Origin: Neisseria lactamica NS19
GTDB lineage: Bacteria > Pseudomonadota > Gammaproteobacteria > Burkholderiales > Neisseriaceae
Direction: 5' to 3'
NCBI GenBank assembly: GCA_000193795.2
Contig: AEPI01000040.1
Span: 12,056-76,055 of the forward strand
DNA length: 64,000 nt
Numbering within the stretch: the stretch's first letter is position 1; every line of letters starts with the position of its first letter. The position numbers and the translations under genes were made by a program. Below the pieces are notes generated by a model, which saw only the letters and a list, made by a program, of their open reading frames with translations, ran no database searches and had not been told where the DNA came from. This document shows positions 41,332 through 50,284 of this stretch, piece after piece.

Positions 41332-42342
41332 ATGCACATCGGCGGCTATTTTATCGACAATCCCATCGCACTTGCGCCGATGGCGGGCATTACCGACAAG
41401 CCGTTCCGCCGCCTCTGCCGCGATTTCGGCGCGGGTTGGGCGGTGTGCGAAATGCTGACCAGCGACCCGACGCTTAGAAATACCAAAAAGACCCTGCACC
41501 GCAGCGATTTTGCCGATGAAGGCGGCATCGTTGCCGTGCAGATTGCCGGCAGCGATCCGAAGCAGATGGCGGATGCCGCGCGTTACAACGTCAGCCTCGG
41601 GGCGCAGCTTATCGACATCAATATGGGCTGTCCCGCCAAGAAAGTGTGCAACGTCCAAGCCGGCAGTGCGCTGATGCAGAACGAGCCGCTGGTTGCCGCC
41701 ATTTTGGAGGCGGTGGTCAAGGCGGCGGGCGTGCCCGTTACCCTCAAAACCCGCCTGGGCTGGCACGACGACCATCAAAACCTGCCCGCCATCGCTAAAA
41801 TTGCCGAAGATTGCGGCATCGCCGCCCTTGCCGTCCACGGACGCACGCGCACGCAAATGTACAAAGGCGAAGCGCGTTACGAACTCATCGCCGAAACCAA
41901 ATGCCGTCTGAACATCCCCGTCTGGGTCAACGGCGATATCACTTCGCCGCAAAAAGCCGCCGCCGTCCTCAAACAAACCGCCGCCGACGGCATTATGATA
42001 GGGCGCGGCGCACAAGGCAGACCGTGGTTCTTCCGCGATTTGAAACATTACGCCGAACACGGCGTTTTGCCGCCTGCCTTGAGTTTGGCAGAATGCGCCG
42101 CCGCCATTTTGAACCATATCCGCGCCATACACGCGTTTTATGGTGAGACCGCCGGTGTACGCATCGCACGCAAACACATAGGCTGGTACATCGGCGAAAT
42201 GCCCGACGGCGAGCAGACGCGCCGTGAAATCAACCGCTTGGACAGTGCGGCGGCGCAATACGACACACTTGCCGGCTATCTTGAAAGACTTGCCGGAAAA
42301 ACCAGCATTTGGGCGTGCGCCTACCGCCAAAATGCCGTCTGA
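41332..42342 (+). CDS. dusB: tRNA-dihydrouridine synthase B
   Basis: FMN enzyme that reduces uridine to dihydrouridine in the tRNA D loop. The 336-residue TIM-barrel protein has the FMN-binding start ALAPMAGITDKPFR and VQIAGSDPKQMADAAR. The catalytic cysteine lies in INMGCPAKKVCNVQAGSAL, and VHGRTRTQMYKGEA and IMIGRGAQGRPWFF are also present. The linkage dusB-fis is the classic enterobacterial arrangement and supports DusB over DusA/C. fis follows after 30 bases. Confidence 0.95.
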   Translation: MHIGGYFIDNPIALAPMAGITDKPFRRLCRDFGAGWAVCEMLTSDPTLRNTKKTLHRSDFADEGGIVAVQIAGSDPKQMADAARYNVSLGAQLIDINMGCPAKKVCNVQAGSALMQNEPLVAAILEAVVKAAGVPVTLKTRLGWHDDHQNLPAIAKIAEDCGIAALAVHGRTRTQMYKGEARYELIAETKCRLNIPVWVNGDITSPQKAAAVLKQTAADGIMIGRGAQGRPWFFRDLKHYAEHGVLPPALSLAECAAAILNHIRAIHAFYGETAGVRIARKHIGWYIGEMPDGEQTRREINRLDSAAAQYDTLAGYLERLAGKTSIWACAYRQNAV

Positions 42343-42372
42343 ACACCCGATTATCCTTTTGAAAGCGTGATT

Positions 42373-42612
42373 ATGCCCCATACCCTTCCCGATATTTCCC
42401 AATGTATCAGACAAAATTTGGAACAATATTTCAAAGACCTGAACGGTACCGAACCTTGCGGCGTGTACGATATGGTGTTGCATCAGGTGGAAAAGCCGCT
42501 GCTGGTGTGCGTGATGGAGCAATGCGGCGGCAACCAGTCCAAAGCCTCCGTGATGCTGGGGCTGAACCGCAATACCTTGCGTAAGAAGCTGATTCAACAC
42601 GGTTTATTATGA
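42373..42612 (+). CDS. fis: DNA-binding protein Fis
   Basis: Nucleoid protein and transcription regulator. The 79-residue product has the central dimerisation helices (MVLHQVEKPLLVCVMEQCGG) and the C-terminal helix-turn-helix NQSKASVMLGLNRNTLRKKL, nearly the Fis consensus. It is shorter than E. coli Fis (98) because the flexible N-terminal arm is reduced. ATG 42373 is preferred over GTG 42367. Its stop overlaps the ruvC start (ATGA), so the two are translationally coupled. Confidence 0.95.
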   Translation: MPHTLPDISQCIRQNLEQYFKDLNGTEPCGVYDMVLHQVEKPLLVCVMEQCGGNQSKASVMLGLNRNTLRKKLIQHGLL

Positions 42613-43151
42613 ATATGGCTGCAAGCGTCCGTATTTTGGGCATCGACCCGGGCAGCCGCGTAACGGGTTTCGGTGTCATCGATGTCAGGGGGCGCAATCA
42701 TTTTTATGTTGCCTCCGGCTGTATCAAAACGCCCGCCGATGCCGCACTGGCAGACAGGATTGCCGTGATTGTGCGGCATATCGGCGAAGTCGTTGCCGTT
42801 TACAAACCGCAACAGGCGGCGGTGGAGCAGGTTTTCGTCAACGTCAATCCGGCATCGACGCTGATGCTCGGGCAGGCGCGGGGCGCGGCATTGGCGGCAT
42901 TGGTCAGCCACAAGCTGCCCGTTTCGGAATACACCGCCTTGCAGGTCAAACAGGCGGTAGTCGGCAAGGGTAAGGCGGCAAAAGAACAAGTGCAGCATAT
43001 GGTGGTGCAGATGTTGGGACTTTCGGGAACACCGCAGGCAGATGCGGCGGACGGTCTTGCCGTCGCGCTGACCCACGCCTTACGCAACCACGGGCTTGCG
43101 TCCCGGCTCAATCCGTCGGGAATGCAGGTCAAACGCGGCAGGTTTCAATAG
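42609..43151 (+). CDS. ruvC: Holliday junction resolvase RuvC
   Basis: Endonuclease that cuts four-way DNA junctions during recombination. The 180-residue product has the catalytic first aspartate in RILGIDPGSRVTGFG, the glutamate in AAVEQVFVNVNPASTLMLGQ, and the C-terminal acidic pair in QADAADGLAVALTHA. All four carboxylates appear present. It overlaps fis by four bases, an arrangement that differs from the ruvABC clusters of many bacteria. Confidence 0.95.
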   Translation: MNMAASVRILGIDPGSRVTGFGVIDVRGRNHFYVASGCIKTPADAALADRIAVIVRHIGEVVAVYKPQQAAVEQVFVNVNPASTLMLGQARGAALAALVSHKLPVSEYTALQVKQAVVGKGKAAKEQVQHMVVQMLGLSGTPQADAADGLAVALTHALRNHGLASRLNPSGMQVKRGRFQ

Positions 43152-43198
43152 TTTCAGACGGCATTCGGGGTGTCCCTGAAAAGGAAATGTGTATCAAG

Positions 43199-44089
43199 AT
43201 GAAGTTCATATTTTTTATTCTGTACCTTTTGCGGTTTTTGCCGTTCGCGCTACTGCACAAACTTGCCGATCTGACAGGCTTGCTCGCCTACCTTTTGGTC
43301 AAACCGCGCCGCCGTATCGGTGAAATCAATTTGGCAAAATGCTTTCCCGAGTGGGACGAAAAAAAGCGCAAAACCGTATTGAAGCAGCATTTCAAACATA
43401 TGGCGAAACTGATGCTCGAATACGGCTTATATTGGTACGCGCCCGCCGGGCGTTTGAAATCGCTGGTGCGTTACCGCAACAAACATTATTTGGACGACGC
43501 GCTGGCGGCGGGGGAAAAAGTCATCATCCTGTATCCGCACTTTACCGCGTTCGAGATGGCGGTATACGCGCTTAATCAGGATGTTCCGCTGATCAGTATG
43601 TATTCCCACCAAAAAAACAAGAGGTTGGACGAACAGATTTTGAAAGGCCGCAACCGCTATCACAACGTTTTCCTTATCGGGCGCACCGAAGGGCTGCGCG
43701 CCCTCGTCAAACAGTTCCGCAAAAGCAGCGCGCCGTTTCTGTATCTGCCCGATCAGGATTTCGGACGCAACGATTCGGTTTTTGTGGATTTCTTCGGTAT
43801 TCGGACGGCAACGATTACCGGCTTGAGCCGCATCGCCGCGCTTGCAAATGCCAAAGTGATTCCCGCCATCCCCGTCAGGGAGGCGGACAATACGGTTACA
43901 CTGCATTTCTACCCGGCTTGGAAATCCTTTCCGAGTGAAGATACGCAAGCCGACGCGCAGCGTATGAACCGCTTTATCGAAGAGCGGGTGCGCGAACATC
44001 CGGAACAATATTTTTGGCTGCACAAGCGTTTCAAAACCCGTCCGGAGGGCAGTCCCGATTTTTACGGATTACACGAAATAACAAAATAA
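43199..44089 (+). CDS. lpxL1: Lipid A late acyltransferase LpxL1
   Basis: Inner-membrane enzyme that adds a secondary lauroyl chain to lipid A, giving hexa-acyl endotoxin. The 296-residue product has an N-terminal membrane anchor (FIFFILYLLRFLPFALLHKL), the catalytic HX4D/E motif HFTAFE, the following YSHQKNKRLDEQI, and LPDQDFGRNDSVFVDFFGI. The reading frame is intact; clinical meningococci often carry inactivating mutations here. The assignment to LpxL1 rather than LpxL2 rests on remembered sequence and on nearby pepN. ATG 43199 is preferred to 43187 by spacing from AAGGA. Confidence 0.88.
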   Translation: MKFIFFILYLLRFLPFALLHKLADLTGLLAYLLVKPRRRIGEINLAKCFPEWDEKKRKTVLKQHFKHMAKLMLEYGLYWYAPAGRLKSLVRYRNKHYLDDALAAGEKVIILYPHFTAFEMAVYALNQDVPLISMYSHQKNKRLDEQILKGRNRYHNVFLIGRTEGLRALVKQFRKSSAPFLYLPDQDFGRNDSVFVDFFGIRTATITGLSRIAALANAKVIPAIPVREADNTVTLHFYPAWKSFPSEDTQADAQRMNRFIEERVREHPEQYFWLHKRFKTRPEGSPDFYGLHEITK

Positions 44090-44833
44090 ATCGGGCGTTT
44101 TAGAGCGAATCTGCCGATTGTTTTTGGAAATTTGAAATTTGTATTTTGCAAACAGGATGTTCCGGGCGGTGTTAACGCTTCATATGATAATAAATAACTT
44201 TTTGAAATAAATGATTAACGATACGCCAATAAACCGATAAAAAGAGGCTTATTCCGCGGACAAAAGGGGGCGGATGCCGAAAAACCGGTTAATATATTAA
44301 AATTAAATCAAAATTAAATTTGTTTAAAAACATAAAGTTGAAAACAAGCATCTCATATAAGCCTTTTTCATTAAACAGACATTCAGGTATTTTGTGCCAA
44401 TAATCCACATAATATTTAAATTAATATCAAATTATAAAAAATATAAAATTTAATTCTGTTTATTTATGATTTTAAGCAACAATATAAATCAGGCGTTTTG
44501 ATTCCCCTATTTTGAAAAATGCTTGGCAAGGTGCGAAAAAAGGCGTACATTCCGCTACACAGAATTACAGACGCAGCGAAACAACGCCGTCTGAAAGGAT
44601 GTTCCGGCCGGTCTTCGGGCTGTCCGGTGTCTTGCCGGAAACGGCGGGACGAAAGTTTGCCGGCGCAGGGTTGAGCTGCGCGGGTAAAGCCGCAGGCGAA
44701 AGCCTGTATTGTTTGTGAAGCGTAAATCTCTGATTTGAGGTATTGGGGCAATCCTGTGGGGGGTTGCCTCTTTTTTTACCTGCCTTTTAATGACACAATA
44801 GCCATCCGTCCTTTTTGAATACAAGGTGCAGCG
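44090..44833. other. Long intergenic region with A+T-rich and G+C-rich halves
   Basis: From 44090 to about 44510 the sequence is strongly A+T-rich with no coding character. From 44515 to 44720 it is G+C-rich, has one uptake core (44586-44595) and a 68-codon open frame (44512-44718, beginning MKNAWQGAKKGVHSATQ) without a good ribosome-binding site. It ends in an intrinsic terminator at 44745-44777 that belongs to no annotated gene. This could be a small RNA or a short unrecognised gene. Confidence 0.5.
44745..44777 (+). terminator. Intrinsic terminator of an unknown transcript
   Basis: GGGGCAATCC pairs with GGGTTGCCTC (10 pairs, two G-T), six-base loop, then seven T residues. No annotated gene ends upstream on this strand within 650 bases. 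Confidence 0.75.
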
Positions 44834-45628
44834 ATGAATACGATTTTGGCTTTCGATATTGAAACCGTGCCCGACGTGCAAGGGATACGGACTTTATATC
44901 ATCTCCCGTCCGATTTGCCCGACGACGAAGTGGTGCTGTTTGCCCGGCAAAAACGCCGTGCCCAGACAGGCGGGGATTTTATGCAGCACCACCTTCATCA
45001 GGTTGTGGCGGTTTCGTGCTGTATGCGCTGGGGGCAGGACAAAATCCATATCGGCACAATCGGCGAGGCGGACGATGGCGAAGAAGTGGTTATCGCCAAA
45101 TTTTTCGAGTTGGTGGAAAAACATACGCCGCAACTGGTCAGTTGGAACGGGGGCGGGTTCGATCTGCCTGTCCTGCATTACCGCTCCCTGATATACGGCA
45201 TCAATGCCGCGCGTTATTGGGATATGGGCGAAGGGGAATTTGGCGACAGCCGCGATTTCAAGTGGAACAACTATATCAGCCGCTATCACCAACGCCATTG
45301 CGATTTGATGGATTTGCTCGCACTTTACCAGCCCAGGGCAAACGTGCCGCTGGACGATATGGCGAAATTGTGCGGTTTTCCGGGAAAGCTGGGTATGGAC
45401 GGCAGCAAGGTTTGGGAGGCATTCCATACGGGCAGGCTGAAGGAAATCCGCAATTATTGCGAAACCGACGCGGCAAACACTTATCTGATGTACCTGCGTT
45501 TCTGCCTGGTCAGCGGCAGGCTGGATGCGGACGAATACGAAATGGAAATCAAACGGATGCGGAATTACCTGTCCGCACAAGCCGGAGAAAAGCCGCATTG
45601 GGAAGAGTTTGTCCGCGCGTGGGAATAA
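44834..45628 (+). CDS. PolB-like 3'-5' exonuclease
   Basis: DnaQ-fold nuclease of the predicted 3'-5' exonuclease family related to DNA polymerase B proofreading domains. The 264-residue product carries Exo I FDIETVPD (Asp8, Glu10), Exo II WNGGGFDLPVL with the second acidic residue, and an Exo III-type YCETDAANTYLMYL with tyrosine and aspartate, giving a DEDDy set. No polymerase domain is present, so it works as a free nuclease; substrate unknown. It stands 130 bases upstream of pepN with a hairpin between. Confidence 0.85.
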   Translation: MNTILAFDIETVPDVQGIRTLYHLPSDLPDDEVVLFARQKRRAQTGGDFMQHHLHQVVAVSCCMRWGQDKIHIGTIGEADDGEEVVIAKFFELVEKHTPQLVSWNGGGFDLPVLHYRSLIYGINAARYWDMGEGEFGDSRDFKWNNYISRYHQRHCDLMDLLALYQPRANVPLDDMAKLCGFPGKLGMDGSKVWEAFHTGRLKEIRNYCETDAANTYLMYLRFCLVSGRLDADEYEMEIKRMRNYLSAQAGEKPHWEEFVRAWE

Positions 45629-45681
45629 AGATTGAAATTCAAACCGGTTGTCCGGCGGTGCGCCCGTGCCGCCGTTGCGGC

Positions 45682-45720
45682 TTCAGACGGCATACGCGGG
45701 ATGCGCCCGTGCCGTCTGAA
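45682..45720 (+). terminator. Uptake-sequence hairpin after the exonuclease gene
   Basis: TTCAGACGGCAT (45682-45693) and GCCGTCTGAA (45711-45720). The arms are in the reverse order from most others and no T-run follows. Confidence 0.55.
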
Positions 45721-45759
45721 GCCTTTTCCTGCCAAACCAAATCATATTGAAAGAAAAAA

Positions 45760-48363
45760 ATGAGCAAAACCGTGCATTATCTCAAAGATTATCAAACGCC
45801 CGCCTACCATATTCTCAAAACCGATTTACTTTTTGATATTGATGAACCGCAAACCATTGTGAAATCCCGTTTGACGGTCGAGCCGCAGAGGGTGGGGGAG
45901 CCGCTGGTGTTGGACGGTTCGGCGAAACTCTTGTCCGTCAAAATCAACGGGGTGGCGGCGGATTATGTGTTGGAAGGCGAGACGCTGGCGATTGCGGGCG
46001 TGCCGTCCGAACGCTTCACCGTCGAAGTGGAAACCGAAATCCTGCCGGCGGAAAACAAATCGCTGATGGGGCTGTATGCTTCCGGCGGCAATCTGTTTAC
46101 CCAGTGCGAGCCGGAGGGCTTCCGCAAAATCACGTTCTACATCGACCGTCCGGATGTGATGTCCAAATTCACAACCACCATCGTCGCGGACAAAAAACGC
46201 TATCCCGTTTTGCTTTCCAACGGCAACAAAATCGACGGCGGCGAGTGTTCAGACGGCCGTCATTGGGTGAAATGGGAAGACCCGTTTGCCAAACCGAGCT
46301 ATCTGTTTGCTTTGGTCGCGGGCGATTTGGCGGTAACGGAAGACCGTTTCACCACGATGGGCGGCAGAAACGTCAAAATCGAGTTTTACACCACCGAAGC
46401 GGACAAGCCCAAGGTCGGCTTTGCCGTGGAATCCTTGAAAAACGCGATGAAATGGGACGAAACGCGCTTCGGTCTGGAATACGACTTAGATATTTTCATG
46501 GTCGTCGCCGTAGGCGATTTCAATATGGGCGCGATGGAAAACAAGGGTTTGAACATCTTTAACACCAAGTTCGTCCTCGCCGACAGCCGCACCGCCACCG
46601 ATACTGATTTTGAAGGCATCGAATCCGTGGTCGGACACGAATATTTCCACAATTGGACGGGCAACCGCGTAACCTGCCGCGACTGGTTCCAGCTTTCGCT
46701 GAAGGAAGGGCTGACCGTGTTCCGCGACCAAGAATTTTCCGGCGACCGTGCCGGCCGCGCCGTGCGCCGCATCGAAAACATCCGCCTGCTGCGCCAGCAC
46801 CAGTTCCCCGAAGACGCAGGCCCGACCGCCCATCCGGTGCGCCCCGCCGGCTATGAGGAGATGAATAATTTCTACACCATGACCGTTTATGAAAAAGGCG
46901 CGGAAGTGGTGCGTATGTATCACACCCTGCTCGGCGAAGAGGGCTTCCAAAAAGGCATGAGGCTCTATTTCCAACGCCACGACGGGCAGGCCGTTACCTG
47001 TGACGATTTCCGCGCGGCGATGGCGGACGCGAACGGCATCAATCTCGACCGGTTCGCCTTGTGGTACAGCCAAGCGGGCACGCCCGTTTTGGAAGCGGAA
47101 GGTCATCTGAAAAACAATATTTTCGAGTTGACCATTAAACAAACCGTGCCGCCCACGCCCGATATGGCGGACAAGCAGCCGATGATGATTCCCGTCAAAG
47201 TCGGGCTGCTGAACCGCAACGGCGAAACGGCGGCATTCGATTATCAGGGCAAACGCGTAACCGAAGCCGTGTTGCTGCTGACCGAAGCCGAACAAACTTT
47301 CCCGCTCGAAGGCGTAACCGAAGCCGTCGTTCCCTCGCTGCTGCGCGGGTTCAGCGCGCCGGTGCATCTGAACTATCCGTACAGCGACGACGACCTGCTG
47401 CTCCTGCTCGCCCACGACAGCGACGCCTTCACACGCTGGGAAGCCGCGCAAACGCTCTACCGCCGCGCCGTCGCCGCCAACCTCGCCGCGCTTTCAGACG
47501 GCATCGGGTTGCCGAAACACGACAAACTGCTTGCCGCCGTCGAGAAAGTCATTTCAGACGACTTCTTGGACAACGCCTTCAAAGCCCTGCTTTTGGGCGT
47601 GCCGTCTGAAGCCGAGTTGTGGGACGGCGCAGAAAACATCGACCCGTTGCGCTACCATCAGGCACGCGAAGCCTTGTTGGACACGCTTGCCGTCCGCTTC
47701 CTGCCGAAATGGCACGAATTGAACCGTCAGGCGGCGCAGCAGGAACACCAAAGCTACGAATACAGCCCCGAAGCCGCCGGCTGGCGTACGCTGCGCAACG
47801 TCTGCCGCGCCTTCGTCCTGCGCGCCGACCCCGCGCACATCGAAACCGTTGCCGAGAAATACGGCGAAATGGCACAAAACATGACCCACGAATGGGGCAT
47901 CCTGTCCGCCGTCAACGGCAACGAAAGCGATACGCGCAACCGCCTGCTGGCGCAGTTTGCCGACAAGTTTTCAGACGACGCGCTGGTGATGGACAAATAT
48001 TTCGCCCTCGTCGGCTCAAGCCGCCGCAGCGACACCCTGCAGCAGGTTCAAACCGCCTTGCAGCATCCGAAATTCAGCCTCGAAAACCCCAACAAAGCCC
48101 GCTCGCTTATCGGCAGCTTCAGCCGCAACGTCCCGCATTTCCACGCAGAAGACGGCAGCGGCTACCGCTTCATTGCTGACAAAGTCATCGAAATCGACCG
48201 CTTCAACCCGCAGGTCGCCGCCCGCTTAGTGCAGGCGTTCAACCTCTGCAACAAGCTCGAACCGCACCGCAAAAACTTGGTGAAACAAGCATTGCAGCGC
48301 ATTCGGGCGCAGGAAGGATTGTCGAAAGACGTGGGCGAAATCGTCGGTAAGATTTTGGATTGA
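45760..48363 (+). CDS. pepN: Aminopeptidase N (M1 family)
   Basis: Broad-specificity zinc aminopeptidase of the cytoplasm. The 867-residue product has the exopeptidase motif GAMENKGLNIFN, the zinc site VGHEYFHNWTGNRVT (HExxH) with the third ligand Glu in LKEGLTVFRDQEF, and the catalytic tyrosine region in FYTMTVYEKGAEVVRMYH. The C-terminal helical domain is complete (from about residue 545). Length matches E. coli PepN (870) and the solved meningococcal enzyme. Two uptake cores occur within the gene. Confidence 0.97.
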   Translation: MSKTVHYLKDYQTPAYHILKTDLLFDIDEPQTIVKSRLTVEPQRVGEPLVLDGSAKLLSVKINGVAADYVLEGETLAIAGVPSERFTVEVETEILPAENKSLMGLYASGGNLFTQCEPEGFRKITFYIDRPDVMSKFTTTIVADKKRYPVLLSNGNKIDGGECSDGRHWVKWEDPFAKPSYLFALVAGDLAVTEDRFTTMGGRNVKIEFYTTEADKPKVGFAVESLKNAMKWDETRFGLEYDLDIFMVVAVGDFNMGAMENKGLNIFNTKFVLADSRTATDTDFEGIESVVGHEYFHNWTGNRVTCRDWFQLSLKEGLTVFRDQEFSGDRAGRAVRRIENIRLLRQHQFPEDAGPTAHPVRPAGYEEMNNFYTMTVYEKGAEVVRMYHTLLGEEGFQKGMRLYFQRHDGQAVTCDDFRAAMADANGINLDRFALWYSQAGTPVLEAEGHLKNNIFELTIKQTVPPTPDMADKQPMMIPVKVGLLNRNGETAAFDYQGKRVTEAVLLLTEAEQTFPLEGVTEAVVPSLLRGFSAPVHLNYPYSDDDLLLLLAHDSDAFTRWEAAQTLYRRAVAANLAALSDGIGLPKHDKLLAAVEKVISDDFLDNAFKALLLGVPSEAELWDGAENIDPLRYHQAREALLDTLAVRFLPKWHELNRQAAQQEHQSYEYSPEAAGWRTLRNVCRAFVLRADPAHIETVAEKYGEMAQNMTHEWGILSAVNGNESDTRNRLLAQFADKFSDDALVMDKYFALVGSSRRSDTLQQVQTALQHPKFSLENPNKARSLIGSFSRNVPHFHAEDGSGYRFIADKVIEIDRFNPQVAARLVQAFNLCNKLEPHRKNLVKQALQRIRAQEGLSKDVGEIVGKILD

Positions 48364-48385
48364 GGTCGTCAAACAGAAAAAAACA

Positions 48386-48427
48386 ATGCCGTCTGAAAGC
48401 CCGTTCCGCTTTTCAGACGGCATTTTT
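48386..48427 (+). terminator. Uptake-sequence terminator after pepN
   Basis: ATGCCGTCTGAA (48386-48397) and its inverse (48412-48423) followed by TTTT. Confidence 0.85.
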
Positions 48428-48526
48428 GCCCCTTTCGTTTACCAAGCCTTAAAATCCCTTTACGCTCAAACCCATTCAAAACAAAACAAATATCCCGTCA
48501 ACACACGCCGCGAAGGAGGATAAACC

Positions 48527-49915
48527 GTGAAACCGCTGCGCAGACTGACAAACCTCCTTGCCGCCTGCGCCGTGGCGGCGGCTGCCTTCGGGCAGCCCGC
48601 CCTCGCGGCAGAATTGGCGCAAGACCCTTTCATTACCGATAACGCCCGACGGCAGCACTACGAACCCGGCGGCAAATACCACCTTTTCGGCGACCCGCGC
48701 GGCAGCGTCTCCGACCGCACCGGCAAAATCAACGTCATCCAAGACTATACCCACCAAATGGGCAACCTGCTCATCCAACAGGCAAATATCAACGGCACAA
48801 TCGGCTACCACACCCGCTTTTCAGGACACGGACACGAAGAACATGCCCCCTTCGACAACCACGCCGCCGAGCGCGCAAGCAAAGAAAACGGCAACGTCAA
48901 CGAAGGCTTTACCGTATACCGCCTCAACTGGGAAGGACACGAACACCATCCCGCCGATGCCTACGACGGGCCCAAAGGCAGCGGCTATCCCGACCCCACG
49001 GGCGCAAGGGACGAATACACCTATCACGTCAACGGCACAGCCCGCAGCATCAAACTCAATCCGACCGACACCCGCAGCATCCGGCAACGCCTGTCCGACA
49101 ACTACAGCAACCTCGGCAGCAATTTCTCCGACCGCGCCGATGAAGCCAACAGAAAAATGTTCGAGCACAATGCCAAGCTCGACCGCCGGGGCAACAGCAT
49201 GGAGTTTATCAACGGCGTTGCCGCCGGCGCGCTCAACCCCTTTATCAGCGCAAGCGAAGCCTTGGGCATAGGCGACATACTGTACGGAGCAGGCTATGCC
49301 GTAGACAAAGCCGCGATGAGCAACATCGCCCCCTTGCCCGCCGAGGGCAAATTCGCCGCCATCGGCGGCTTGGGCAACGTGGCGGGCTTTGAAAAGAATA
49401 CGCGCGAAGCCGTTGATGGATGGATATGGGACAACCCCAATGCCGCCGAAACCGTCGAAGCCCTGATCAACGTCCTGCCGTTTGCCAAAGTCGCGAAGTT
49501 GGCAAAGGCGGCAAAACCGGGGAAGGCTGCGGTTAGCGGGGATTTCTCTGCCGCTACACAAGCCAAATACAAGCAATATGGGGATGTGCATTCTGCCAAT
49601 GCCCAATCGGCATTAGCTAAGAAATTGTCAGGTTTGGAAGGAGCCCAAAATAGTGCGTCTAGAACAAAAACTTTATCTGATGGGAGAATCAGGTATTATG
49701 AAGCTGAGCGATTTGCTAGAACCGAGGGAAGAACGAGGGGTAATAGCTTTGTTACAGAATATAATCCTAAAACAGGCAGTACCCGACAATGGATGGAAAG
49801 TTATGATCATAGCGGGAACGTAACTATGGTTCATCCTAAATCCATTAACGGACAAAGTGTAACCTCTCAGCATTATCCACCAACAAAGCAGGAATTAGAT
49901 TCATGGAAAAAATAA
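48527..49915 (+). CDS. mafB: MafB polymorphic toxin
   Basis: Secreted toxin used in competition between neisserial cells. The 462-residue product has a signal peptide (MKPLRRLTNLLAACAVAAAA, cleaved near ALA-AEL) and the conserved MafB N-terminal domain (DPFITDNARRQHYEPGGKYH; SGHGHEEHAPFDNHAAERAS; NPTDTRSIRQRLSDNYSNLG). A hinge VEALINVLPFAKVAKLAKAA then leads to the variable toxic C-terminus from about residue 345. That tip (RYYEAERFARTEGRTRGNSF, then QWMESYDHSGNVTMVHPKS and QHYPPTKQEL) is also seen at the ends of other polymorphic toxins; I cannot name its activity. Base composition turns A+T-rich at the hinge (about 49540). No mafA is adjacent. Confidence 0.9.
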   Translation: MKPLRRLTNLLAACAVAAAAFGQPALAAELAQDPFITDNARRQHYEPGGKYHLFGDPRGSVSDRTGKINVIQDYTHQMGNLLIQQANINGTIGYHTRFSGHGHEEHAPFDNHAAERASKENGNVNEGFTVYRLNWEGHEHHPADAYDGPKGSGYPDPTGARDEYTYHVNGTARSIKLNPTDTRSIRQRLSDNYSNLGSNFSDRADEANRKMFEHNAKLDRRGNSMEFINGVAAGALNPFISASEALGIGDILYGAGYAVDKAAMSNIAPLPAEGKFAAIGGLGNVAGFEKNTREAVDGWIWDNPNAAETVEALINVLPFAKVAKLAKAAKPGKAAVSGDFSAATQAKYKQYGDVHSANAQSALAKKLSGLEGAQNSASRTKTLSDGRIRYYEAERFARTEGRTRGNSFVTEYNPKTGSTRQWMESYDHSGNVTMVHPKSINGQSVTSQHYPPTKQELDSWKK

Positions 49916-50133
49916 CTCAACAATACGCATATTCTGAACTACTCAGATTGTTCAATCAAAATGCTTCGGATGAAAAAATTGCGAATCTTGCTTTTGATTT
50001 TCTGTATGCTTGGTCAAAAGATAATTCTCTGGAATCGCGTAATATAATCTATGATTTAGCACTTATCGGTGAACCGGGTATGGAACTGACCCGTAATGAC
50101 ATAAAAGAATTGATTGACAGTTTAGTTGAGTAA
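49903..50133 (+). CDS. mafI: MafI-type immunity protein
   Basis: The 76-residue acidic, helical product (MEKITQQYAYSELLRLFNQN; LIGEPGMELTRNDIKELIDS) starts 13 bases before the mafB stop. This overlap ensures co-production and is typical of maf immunity genes. Small size, A+T-richness and position make it the cognate antidote of the upstream toxin tip. No direct sequence evidence of binding exists. Confidence 0.8.
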   Translation: MEKITQQYAYSELLRLFNQNASDEKIANLAFDFLYAWSKDNSLESRNIIYDLALIGEPGMELTRNDIKELIDSLVE

Positions 50134-50165
50134 GCATAGGTTGGATTGAAAATCCCACAATCAAA

Positions 50166-50203
50166 AGATCGTCTGAAACCGTATTTGGTTTTTCAGACGA
50201 CCT
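50166..50203. repeat. Inverted pair of variant (GTCGTCTGAA-type) uptake sequences
   Basis: AGATCGTCTGAA (50166-50177) and TTCAGACGACCT (50192-50203; complement AGGTCGTCTGAA). These follow the N. mucosa-type dialect, not the host GCCGTCTGAA. The hairpin ends the mafB-mafI transcript. Confidence 0.8.
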
Positions 50204-50284
50204 TTCCGTCAATAAAAAATAGCGATATTGGAACCCAAACCAGCCTACGGCTTGCTGGAATAGGGATGAAAAGTTTAAGAAAAA

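Noticed and set aside
41287..42600. 437-codon open frame on the minus strand opposite dusB-fis
   Set aside because: Covers two conserved plus-strand genes and has no signals of its own.
46486..47451. 321-codon open frame opposite pepN
   Set aside because: Antisense shadow of the PepN catalytic domain.
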